From NCBI GenBank assembly GCA_027017165.1, contig JALURF010000185.1:1-20882 (forward strand): a stretch of DNA of 20,882 bases, given 5' to 3'. Each line of letters starts with the position of its first letter. Position 1 is the stretch's first letter. The position numbers and the translations under genes were made by a program. The notes beneath the pieces are model-generated. The model searched no databases. It was not told the DNA's origin and was given only the letters and a program-made list of their open reading frames with translations. Source of the DNA: Thermofilaceae archaeon (GTDB lineage Archaea > Thermoproteota > Thermoprotei > Thermofilales > B69-G16). Below are positions 1 to 7,451 of this stretch, piece after piece.

Positions 1-1361
1 TCATACAACTCTTTCGGTATTCTGGTAAGCTCCTCCTCAGGCAGCAACGATAATACTTCCCACGCTAAGTCCAAAGTCTCTTCGATGCCACGCTCCTCAA
101 ATTCGCCCTGGTTTAGGAATTTAGTTTCAAAAGCATCGGCAAATCTTAAGTATCTTCTATCTATCTCTGAAAGGTTTTCTTCACCAATTATTAAAGCTAA
201 AGCCCTTACGTCTTGAGCTCGAGCATACGATGCGTAGAGTTGGCTGGATACTCGTGCGTGATCTTCTCTAGTTTTACCTGGTCCTATACCGTCTTTCATT
301 AATCTGGAGAGGCTATCTAGGACATTTACCGGTGGATAAATGCCCTTCGCATGGAGCTCTCTGCTTAATACTATCTGTCCTTCGGTAATATAGCCCGTCA
401 AGTCGGGTATTGGGTGGGTTATATCGTCACCAGGCATCGTGAGAATGGGCATCTGAGTAATGCTACCTTTTTTGCCTTTTATTCTCCCGGCCCGCTCGTA
501 GATGGTGGCTAAGTCTGTATACATGTATCCCGGATATCCCTTCCTCCCAGGTACTTCTTCCCTGGCAGCACTTAATTCTCTGAGGGCCTCACAGTAGTTC
601 GTCATGTTAGTCAGTATTACGAGTACATGCATATCGTGGTAGAAAGCTAAGTACTCAGCCGCGGTTAAGGCTATCCTCGGAGTAATTATACGCTCTATTG
701 TAGGATCTTGGGCTAAATTAAGAAACATTATAGACCTAGATAACGCGCCGCTCTTCTCCAGGCTTTCTCTGAAGAATACCGCGTCTTCGAATTTTACTCC
801 TATAGCGGCGAAAATTACAGCAAATTCTTCTTCTCTTCCCAATACCTTTGCTTGTCGAGCTATTTGAGCCGCTATCTTGTTGTGAGGCAAACCTGATCCA
901 GAGAATATAGGGAGTTTCTGCCCTCTTACCAGTGTATTCATTCCATCTATAACTGAAATCCCTGTTTGAATAAAATCAGTGGGGTAATCCCTCATATAGG
1001 GATTTATAGGCATTCCGTTGACATCCATAAATTCCTCTGGTATTATCTCGGGTAACCCATCCATAGGCTGTCCTCTCCCATTAAAAACTCGTCCCAACAT
1101 ATCTATGGAAACTGGCACTTGTAACGTTCTTCCCAAAGTTCTCACATGTGTACCTTCGGTCGGCAATCCTGATGTTCCCTCGAAAACTTGGACTACGGCA
1201 TAGTCCGTCGAAACTTCGATTACTTGTCCGAGTCGGGGTCTTCCATCTGGTCCGTACACTTCTACAAGTTCGCTATATCCTACACGCCTCGTTTTCTCAA
1301 CGATTAACAATGGTCCCTTTATTTCCCTAATAAGAGAATATTCAATCTCCCCCACCGACAT
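1..1361 (-). CDS. atpB: A-type ATP synthase subunit B (non-catalytic), 3' end cut off by window edge
   Basis: This is the regulatory, non-catalytic subunit of the A1 hexamer, which alternates with subunit A in the cytoplasmic head. I translated it from the ATG at 1361; 453 codons are visible and the frame is still open at base 1, ending in ...RIPKELY. The family is usually around 460 residues, so only the extreme C-terminus is missing. Recognisable family blocks are the N-terminal beta-barrel start (MSVGEIEYSLIREIKGPL), the degenerate P-loop region FSGSGLPHN near residue 155, GYPGYMYTDLATIYERAGR, and TMPGDDITHPIPDLTGYITE. The start overlaps the stop of atpA by one base (TAATG), implying translational coupling at the end of the atpI-F-E-A-B order. 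Subunit D would be expected next, beyond the window. Confidence 0.96.
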   Translation of the reverse strand, partial: MSVGEIEYSLIREIKGPLLIVEKTRRVGYSELVEVYGPDGRPRLGQVIEVSTDYAVVQVFEGTSGLPTEGTHVRTLGRTLQVPVSIDMLGRVFNGRGQPMDGLPEIIPEEFMDVNGMPINPYMRDYPTDFIQTGISVIDGMNTLVRGQKLPIFSGSGLPHNKIAAQIARQAKVLGREEEFAVIFAAIGVKFEDAVFFRESLEKSGALSRSIMFLNLAQDPTIERIITPRIALTAAEYLAFYHDMHVLVILTNMTNYCEALRELSAAREEVPGRKGYPGYMYTDLATIYERAGRIKGKKGSITQMPILTMPGDDITHPIPDLTGYITEGQIVLSRELHAKGIYPPVNVLDSLSRLMKDGIGPGKTREDHARVSSQLYASYARAQDVRALALIIGEENLSEIDRRYLRFADAFETKFLNQGEFEERGIEETLDLAWEVLSLLPEEELTRIPKELY

Positions 1362-3139
1362 TATGATACACCTACAGCCTTAACTTTTAATTCTCTATAA
1401 AGCCTCTTTACTCTTTCTATCCATTCATCTATGACGTGAACCTCCTCATTCGTTACCTGCTCTTTAAGCCTCATTATATCAAATATCAGTCTTAGCGAGC
1501 TGATATTCTCGAAGGGGACTCCCTCGTAAAGCAATCTTTGAGCAACTTCGTGAAATGTCATTATAAGTTTTAACAGTTTGATCTGTTTTTGGCTCGTAGA
1601 ATACGTATCTACGGGGTTAAAAGCGTCTTGTTGTAGATAACCTTCTCTAAGCATTCTAGCCGTCAACATCACCAATTTTTCGTGAGGTGGAAGTGCTTCA
1701 GGTCCTAGGAGCCTAACTATCTCCTTTAATTCATCTTCTTTTTGTAGTATGGCCAGAGCCTTTTCCCTATATTCTCTCCAGTCAGGATCTATTTTACTCC
1801 ACCATTCAGCCACATCGTCTATATAAGCCGAGTAGCTTATTATCCAGTTTATGGCCGGGTAGTGTCTGGAATAAGCCAAAGCCGTGTCGAGTCCCCAGAA
1901 GACCTTTGTGAACCTTAGAGTATGGGTGGTGACTGGCTCTGTGAAGTCGCCGCCGGGCGGCGAGACCGCACCAATTACTGTGACTGATCCTATCCGCTCA
2001 GGTCTTCCTAAACACTCAACTCTTCCTGCTCTTTCATAGAACTCGGCTATTTTAGATGCTAGATAAGAAGGATATCCCTCCTCGGCGGGCATTTCCTCTA
2101 AACGTCCAGATACTTCTCTTAGAGCTTCGGCCCATCTACTAGTTGAATCAGCGACAAGTAACACGTCGTAGCCCATATCTCTATAATACTCTGCCATTGT
2201 GACACCCGTGTATATGCTGGCTTCTCGTGCCGCTACTGGCATATTAGACGTATTAGCGATCATTATAGTTCGGTACAGCAAGGGTTTACCCGAATACGGG
2301 TCTTTTAGTTTGGGGAATTTAATTAATATCTCCGTCATCTCGTTGCCTCTTTCTCCACAGCCTACGTAGAGTACCACGTTTGCGTCAGACCAGGAGGCTA
2401 TCTGATGTAATAAGACGGTCTTACCGGTTCCGAAACCTCCCGGGATACAGGCAGTGCCGCCTTTGACTACCGGGAAGAGGACATCTATTATCCTAGTACC
2501 TGTTATTAGAGGAACTTTGGAGTGAAGCCTATGGCGTGAGGGTCTAGGAGTTCTAACCGGCCAGTAGTGTACCATGGTTAATGGGGTTTCCACTCCATCA
2601 TGCTCTAAAATCGCTATAGGGTCCGTTATGGTGTAATCCCCTTCTGAGGCTACTTCTTTAAGTCTACCCGGAGGAGTATTGGGCGGAACCATGATTTTAT
2701 GCTCTATGAGTTCAGTTTCCGGGACTACTCCCAGAATATCTCCGGGACCCACTTTATCTCCCTTTCTTACAAGAGGTTTAAAATGCCACTTCTTATTTCT
2801 GGGGAGCGCGTCTATCTTTACTCCTCTCCTTATAAAGGGTCCTATTTTACTAGCTATAACGCTGAGCGGTCTCTGAATACCGTCGTATATGCTTCCTAAA
2901 AGACCCGGGCCTAAAGCAACGGAAAGCGGTTTACCGGTTCCGACTACCTCTTCTCCAGGCCTTAACCCTGTGGTGTCTTCATATACTTGTATGTACGCTG
3001 TATCGCCTTCAATTCTTATAATCTCTCCTATTAAACCTTCAGATCCCACTTCAACCATTTCGTACATTTGAGAACGAGCCATTCCTTTAGCCTTAACTAC
3101 AGGACCGCTAATCCAAACTATTCTACCTTTTACCGTCAC
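1361..3139 (-). CDS. atpA: A-type ATP synthase subunit A (catalytic)
   Basis: This is the catalytic nucleotide-binding subunit of the A1 head. Counting from the upstream GTG at 3148 (595 residues), the N-terminal barrel is residues 5-70, the A-type-specific non-homologous insert about 110-190, the P-loop GGFGTGKT 237-244, the catalytic glutamate E266 in GCGERGNEMTE, and the helical C-terminus runs to the end. I place the start at GTG 3139 (592 residues). The GTG at 3148 lies inside a strong Shine-Dalgarno GAGGTG (3151-3146), which sits six bases before GTG 3139. The gene then begins just after the atpE stop. The P-loop differs from the usual archaeal GPFGSGKT: Pro is Gly and Ser is Thr. All other key motifs look intact, so it should be functional. 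Confidence 0.97.
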   Translation of the reverse strand: MTVKGRIVWISGPVVKAKGMARSQMYEMVEVGSEGLIGEIIRIEGDTAYIQVYEDTTGLRPGEEVVGTGKPLSVALGPGLLGSIYDGIQRPLSVIASKIGPFIRRGVKIDALPRNKKWHFKPLVRKGDKVGPGDILGVVPETELIEHKIMVPPNTPPGRLKEVASEGDYTITDPIAILEHDGVETPLTMVHYWPVRTPRPSRHRLHSKVPLITGTRIIDVLFPVVKGGTACIPGGFGTGKTVLLHQIASWSDANVVLYVGCGERGNEMTEILIKFPKLKDPYSGKPLLYRTIMIANTSNMPVAAREASIYTGVTMAEYYRDMGYDVLLVADSTSRWAEALREVSGRLEEMPAEEGYPSYLASKIAEFYERAGRVECLGRPERIGSVTVIGAVSPPGGDFTEPVTTHTLRFTKVFWGLDTALAYSRHYPAINWIISYSAYIDDVAEWWSKIDPDWREYREKALAILQKEDELKEIVRLLGPEALPPHEKLVMLTARMLREGYLQQDAFNPVDTYSTSQKQIKLLKLIMTFHEVAQRLLYEGVPFENISSLRLIFDIMRLKEQVTNEEVHVIDEWIERVKRLYRELKVKAVGVS

Positions 3140-3140
3140 A

Positions 3141-3746
3141 TTATCCACCTCGAAACATTATCTTATATATCTTAGCTCGGAGCACAGGACGTATCCTTTT
3201 TAACCTAGCTTCAAAGGTATTATCTACTACGACACTTTTTTCGGGATTAGACACTATTACCCCTCCAACGCTCTCCAGGTCTTTTCTCCTAACTATTATC
3301 TCTCTGCCAGTTTCGCGAGATACCTTTTCCGCGATCTTATCTATGACTTCTGCGTCATTTTCACTAGCTTCTGCTAAAACTCTTTTGCTATCTATGTATT
3401 TTAAACACTCGATTATCAGATCCTCTAATAAATTACAGTAAGATTCATCGCGCGGCATTTTAGCTATTCTGTTAAGAGCTTCTTCAAAGACTTTCTCAAT
3501 CATACTATCAGTGAGCTTGCTTTTCTCAACCCTTAGTGTATTATCATAAATGTCTCTAAGATTTCTTTTTTCTCTTTCATAGATAGATTCATATTCTCTT
3601 TCTTTACTCCTCAACTCCTCCATAAGCTTCGAGAATTCCGCGTCTATTTCACGTAGACATTCTTTATACGTTTCCTCGATTCTTTCTCTAAACTTTTTTT
3701 CTACATCGTCGAGAACTAGAGAAAAAACTTTTCTAATATTTGACAT
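3141..3746 (-). CDS. atpE: A-type ATP synthase subunit E (peripheral stalk)
   Basis: This 201-residue protein fits subunit E, which with subunit G/H forms the peripheral stalk that holds the head against rotation. Residues 10-90 are strongly charged and heptad-like (many E, K and R, such as KFRERIEETYKECLREID), consistent with a long coiled-coil helix. Residues 100-201 form the globular head-binding domain, ending in the family-like region VGGVIVSNPEKSVVVDNTFEARL. The ATG at 3746 is preceded by GGTGATTCC, a good ribosome binding site that begins at the atpF stop. The usual archaeal order is E-C-F-A-B; here F precedes E and no C gene lies between them. Confidence 0.92.
   Translation of the reverse strand: MSNIRKVFSLVLDDVEKKFRERIEETYKECLREIDAEFSKLMEELRSKEREYESIYEREKRNLRDIYDNTLRVEKSKLTDSMIEKVFEEALNRIAKMPRDESYCNLLEDLIIECLKYIDSKRVLAEASENDAEVIDKIAEKVSRETGREIIVRRKDLESVGGVIVSNPEKSVVVDNTFEARLKRIRPVLRAKIYKIMFRGG
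3146..3151 (-). promoter_or_regulatory. Shine-Dalgarno site that decides the atpA start
   Basis: The motif GAGGTG lies in the last codons of atpE. It contains the GTG at 3148, which opens the atpA frame. A GTG six bases further on, at 3139, has ideal spacing, so the site is better read as the ribosome binding site than as the start codon. Confidence 0.65.
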
Positions 3747-3754
3747 GGAATCAC

Positions 3755-4060
3755 CTATACCTTTATACCCATAGATTTCATAACAACTTCTTTATAATCG
3801 AAATATGTTTTCTCTTTAGTTAGCCGAGACGGTATCTCCAATATCAGCGGTATAGGATGCTTTAGTCTATAGTCGTTAATTTCATCTCTTATTTTTTTAG
3901 AAAAGCTTTCGCTAAGCAGTATTAGGCCTATATCTTCTCGCTTAGCCACTTCTAAGAGTTTTTGGTACATTTCCTCACTATTTTTAACTACAATACCTAT
4001 AGCTCCTAAGAGTGTATAAGCGGTTACAGTTTCTTTATCTCCTATAACTACTACCTTCAC
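3755..4060 (-). CDS. atpF: A-type ATP synthase subunit F (central stalk)
   Basis: Subunit F binds subunit D in the rotating central stalk. The 101-residue length is normal for the family. The N-terminal strand MKVVVIGDKETVTAYTLLG and the central IGLILLSESFSKKIRDEI followed by PLILEIPS are typical of its Rossmann-like fold. The GTG start at 4060 has AGGTGG five bases upstream, just after the atpI stop. It is the second gene of the ATP synthase operon. Confidence 0.94.
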   Translation of the reverse strand: MKVVVIGDKETVTAYTLLGAIGIVVKNSEEMYQKLLEVAKREDIGLILLSESFSKKIRDEINDYRLKHPIPLILEIPSRLTKEKTYFDYKEVVMKSMGIKV

Positions 4061-4072
4061 ATTCCCACCTAA

Positions 4073-5893
4073 CTAGGGTAATCTGGCAGTGAAACTCCCT
4101 ATTCTAAACGTTAATATGGCGTTTTCGGCGTCTAGGATTATCGGCTTGAATGCCTTACCCGTTCCTTTGAAGAATTTGGTGAAGAACTCATAGAAGTGAA
4201 GCCTCATAGTTTGGATATACGCCATCATTCCTTCTAAAGCTATAACTCCTATATTGCCTATCAATACTATCGGCATTCCGGCCACGCCTAAATAGAGAGC
4301 CATGTTGACAGCTTTCATCAAGAAGGTGTGCACCATGAACATTAGAATTAATCGCGCATAAGATATTGTATTGGCTCCGAGCTCTAATGAGCTTAGGAAA
4401 AACTCCATTAGGTTATGTAGAAGCTTTAACGGTCGTCCCAGCAACATTACTAAGACACTGCCAGTAAGCGTGTATAGGGCTATGTTTCCCATCTCTGGTG
4501 TAAAGACTGAGCCTCCGTAGGGCGTGGAGCCTATGACCACTACTCCGCTTAAGTAGAATATTAACAAAGGAAGGAAGAACAGTAAGGCTTCTCCTCTTTC
4601 CCCCTCTCTTAAGAGATTGATTATTTTCGCTACATAGCCTATAGATATGTGTATTATTCCTATCAGCATACAGAGTCCCAGCATTATCATTATCTTATTG
4701 GCGTCTACTTCGTGATGTTCCCCGAAAATAGTGTATATGGGCTTATATCCCAGCGGTATACCGAACATTTCGGCGGCTAGAATCCCGAAAAACATGGAAG
4801 ATATTCCAAAAAACAGTAAAACTGTACCCCATTCCCTCCTACTGCGAGAGGGAGAAAACTTCCTTAAGAGAACGCCAAGGATGGCGAGTACAAGACCGTG
4901 GCCGATATCGCCAAACATCATGCCGAAGAACAGTGGGAAAGTTATGTTGAATATGGGCGTAGGATCTACCTCATGATATTCAGGTACCCCGGCCATGGCC
5001 ATTATCTTGCTAAAAGGTCCCTTGAGTATAGAGGGGGCTTCTTCCGTCTTCTTAGTGTATACATTAATTTGAGAGAAATTCTCCTCTAAGTATTTTTTGA
5101 AATCATCGAATTTTTTCAATGGTATAAAGCCTCTAATCTTTAAAGTGGAATCTTCTAATTCCATGTGCATAGCTACCGAAAGCACAGTTTTGACGATATT
5201 TAACGCATCAAGAATAGGTTTAGTTGTTATAGGTATATTGACGATCAACTCTAGTGGTATGAATTCGTAAATTTCTAGCAGTTCATTCAATTTTTCTTTG
5301 TAGGCTTTAGGAGATACTATGGCGATTAGTGTATACGAGTCGGATAATTCCACTCCTAAATCCTCTATAGCTGCAAAAGATGCCGCTCGTCCCAACTCTT
5401 CAAAGTTCTCCGAACTTATTATACCAGTCTGCACGTCCATGTATCGCAGATCTCCTGTTTTTTCAAAGAGCTCTTTGTGCTCTTCTATAAACTTTGTAAG
5501 TGCCGCTTTATTTCCCGGTTCTTCTAGTAGTTTCTCAAGCACCATCTTATGTTTATAATATTGCTTTGCTAGGTTCTCGATTCTCTCTAAATCCTTTTCT
5601 ATGCTATCGAGTATTTCGCTTATGCTGCCTTCAAAAGATAATCTTTTTTCAGATTTTTTGAAAACGAAAATTGGCTGTTCTTCTTCAAGCTCGTATTCTT
5701 TAGTTAAGGCTTCCGCTTTTTCTATGAGCTTTAATGTCCTTTCGTAGAACTCTGAAATTTCTTCTATCGGATTATGACCCTCTTCTACATGGAAGTCGCC
5801 AAAAGACGTTAGGAGAATAGCCGCCTTTTGCCACTCCGTAGAGGGAATCTCTACGAATACCTGAACCACTTTTTCAGGCAATATCCTCACCAC
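4073..5893 (-). CDS. atpI: A-type ATP synthase membrane subunit I (subunit a)
   Basis: Subunit I is the membrane stator half-channel for protons, with a cytoplasmic N-terminal arm that binds the peripheral stalks. Of 606 residues, about 1-310 are the soluble arm with a charged helical hairpin (40-140). About eight membrane helices follow from residue 313 (FNITFPLFFGMMFGDIGHG). The two conserved membrane arginines are visible at R514 (SYARL) and R564 (TMRLHF), with the family block FFKGTGKAF at 575-582. The start is one of two consecutive GTG codons (5893, 5890). There is no clear Shine-Dalgarno site and a TATA box lies about 33 bases upstream, so the transcript is probably nearly leaderless. 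It opens the ATP synthase operon. Confidence 0.95.
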   Translation of the reverse strand: MVRILPEKVVQVFVEIPSTEWQKAAILLTSFGDFHVEEGHNPIEEISEFYERTLKLIEKAEALTKEYELEEEQPIFVFKKSEKRLSFEGSISEILDSIEKDLERIENLAKQYYKHKMVLEKLLEEPGNKAALTKFIEEHKELFEKTGDLRYMDVQTGIISSENFEELGRAASFAAIEDLGVELSDSYTLIAIVSPKAYKEKLNELLEIYEFIPLELIVNIPITTKPILDALNIVKTVLSVAMHMELEDSTLKIRGFIPLKKFDDFKKYLEENFSQINVYTKKTEEAPSILKGPFSKIMAMAGVPEYHEVDPTPIFNITFPLFFGMMFGDIGHGLVLAILGVLLRKFSPSRSRREWGTVLLFFGISSMFFGILAAEMFGIPLGYKPIYTIFGEHHEVDANKIMIMLGLCMLIGIIHISIGYVAKIINLLREGERGEALLFFLPLLIFYLSGVVVIGSTPYGGSVFTPEMGNIALYTLTGSVLVMLLGRPLKLLHNLMEFFLSSLELGANTISYARLILMFMVHTFLMKAVNMALYLGVAGMPIVLIGNIGVIALEGMMAYIQTMRLHFYEFFTKFFKGTGKAFKPIILDAENAILTFRIGSFTARLP

Positions 5894-5921
5894 CAGACCA
5901 ACTATATTTCAAAATTATCTC

Positions 5922-5930
5922 ATTTAAATA
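5922..5930 (-). promoter_or_regulatory. TATA box of the ATP synthase operon
   Basis: Read on the minus strand, TATTTAAAT lies about 33 bases before the atpI GTG. Archaeal transcription starts about 25 bases from the TATA centre, which would put the start near 5900 and leave a leader of only about seven bases. Confidence 0.55.
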
Positions 5931-5968
5931 TGCCGTTACTATTTTCGAAATATAGTGTATAATATCGA

Positions 5969-5991
5969 GATAATAAAAAGTCAAAATAGGG
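5969..5991 (-). terminator. Possible T-rich terminator after nuoN
   Basis: Downstream of the nuoN stop the minus strand reads CCCTATTTTGACTTTTTATT, with runs of four and five T. Archaeal terminators are often simple T-tracts, so the nuo transcript may end here before the atpI promoter. Read-through into the ATP synthase operon is also possible. Confidence 0.35.
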
Positions 5992-6029
5992 AAACGCATT
6001 TTATGAGATCACCCTTCAAGCAAACACCT

Positions 6030-7451
6030 CTATATGACAGTTAATATAAGGCCTAGAGCGATTGTTAATACAGCTAATATCGCTACTACGGCATTTTTCA
6101 CTTCTACCTTCTCCTTGTCTTCTCTTTTAGGAATTCCGAGGAATAGATATCTCAAAGCGCGCGCATAGTATCCTACAGATATAGCGCTGTTCAAGAAAGC
6201 TATTGCTACTAAGTAGCTATAGTTAGGCAAGGCTGGGAGGAATATGTAGATGAACTTACTCCAGAACCCTAGGAGAGGCGGCATTCCTATAAGGCTCAGG
6301 AGTAATATTGCAGCCGAGATTGAGGTTAATGGATAGATTCGACCTATTCCTTCAATTTCTTTATAATCAAGTCCTAAACCTCTGTCGCCGAAATAAGAAA
6401 GAGTTAAGAATAGCCCTATTTTAGCCAATGTATACGTAGTGGCATGCAGTAATATGCCTAGAATAGCTATTTTGAAGAACTCGGGGTTCGATGCCGCCAA
6501 AACGCCCAGTAGGATATAACCCATATGCGCTATGCTGCTATAGGCGAGCATTTTTTGAAAGTTATCTTGTACTAACGCTACCAAATTTCCAAATGTCATC
6601 GTGAATACCGCTATTAAACCAACATAAAACTCGGATGTATACCCGATAACTCCTACTAGGGGTTCAATAACTCTGATAAGCACTGAAATACCCATGAGCT
6701 TAACGATTCCCGCTAAATAGGAGACTATTAATGGGTCCACTCCCCCATATACGTCTGGTAGCCACCAGTGGAAAGGTACTAGTCCTACTTTAAAGCCTAT
6801 GGCCGCTAAGAGCATTATTAAGGCTAGTATCACTAAACCCCCTATTTCTCCCATCTTTAAGTATTCCTCACTGAATTCAACAGCAGTTATCGACGTCATA
6901 TCGAGAGGCTTTCCAAGACCCGTAAGGAAAGCTGTTGCGTATACTATTAAACTAGTACTGACTATCCCCATTAAGGCATACTTTACAGCTCCCTCGCTTG
7001 AGGCTTCGTCCTTTTTAAGTCCGACTAAAGCGTATGAAGCTACAGAGACCAGAGCCCACCCGACAACCACTATTAAAAGGTTTTCTGTACCGGCGATTAT
7101 ATGAAGCCCGACCAGAGTTATCAAGATCAGCGAAAAGTAACTTGGCGATGTGGTCCAGTCCCCCTCTATGGCTAGAGAAGCAGAAGATACCATTAAGGCA
7201 TTAAACGAAGCGAGAAGGCAGATTATAGCTGTAAATAGGTCATACTTTACTAATCCGTTGTAAATGCTTATTGCTTCCCTCGATGTAAAGGCTAGTATCG
7301 CGTCTAAAGCAAATACTACTGATATGGCTAAGACCGTTACGGCTCCGCTAATCTTTCTTTTTCTAACTAGGTAGTAGTCTAGGAGCGGTAGTGATAAACT
7401 GGCTCCGGCAAGCACTCCTAAGATTAGGTTGAAAATATGCTCTACTTCCAT
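6030..7451 (-). CDS. nuoN: Complex I subunit N (antiporter-like membrane subunit)
   Basis: This is one of three antiporter-like proton-channel subunits of the membrane arm, with about 14 helices and 473 residues from the chosen ATG. Family blocks are AIGFKVGLVPFHWWLPDVYGG (TM7 lysine, then the His/Trp loop), NFQKMLAYSSIAHMGY, and PPLLGFWSKF with the TM12 lysine. In TM5, where homologues carry a glutamate, this protein has GWALVSVASY: an alanine stands in the Glu place that NuoL (GWEG) and NuoM (LELT) retain. I use ATG 7451, which overlaps the nuoL stop as TAATG and follows GGGTGAT, rather than a TTG twelve bases upstream. It is the last gene of the nuo operon. Confidence 0.93.
   Translation of the reverse strand: MEVEHIFNLILGVLAGASLSLPLLDYYLVRKRKISGAVTVLAISVVFALDAILAFTSREAISIYNGLVKYDLFTAIICLLASFNALMVSSASLAIEGDWTTSPSYFSLILITLVGLHIIAGTENLLIVVVGWALVSVASYALVGLKKDEASSEGAVKYALMGIVSTSLIVYATAFLTGLGKPLDMTSITAVEFSEEYLKMGEIGGLVILALIMLLAAIGFKVGLVPFHWWLPDVYGGVDPLIVSYLAGIVKLMGISVLIRVIEPLVGVIGYTSEFYVGLIAVFTMTFGNLVALVQDNFQKMLAYSSIAHMGYILLGVLAASNPEFFKIAILGILLHATTYTLAKIGLFLTLSYFGDRGLGLDYKEIEGIGRIYPLTSISAAILLLSLIGMPPLLGFWSKFIYIFLPALPNYSYLVAIAFLNSAISVGYYARALRYLFLGIPKREDKEKVEVKNAVVAILAVLTIALGLILTVI

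Noticed and set aside
6799..7104. Plus-strand 101-codon frame inside nuoN
   Set aside because: It is antisense to a clear membrane-protein gene and its composition mirrors the complement; the same applies to the other plus-strand frames over atp, nuo, elp3 and nog1 genes.
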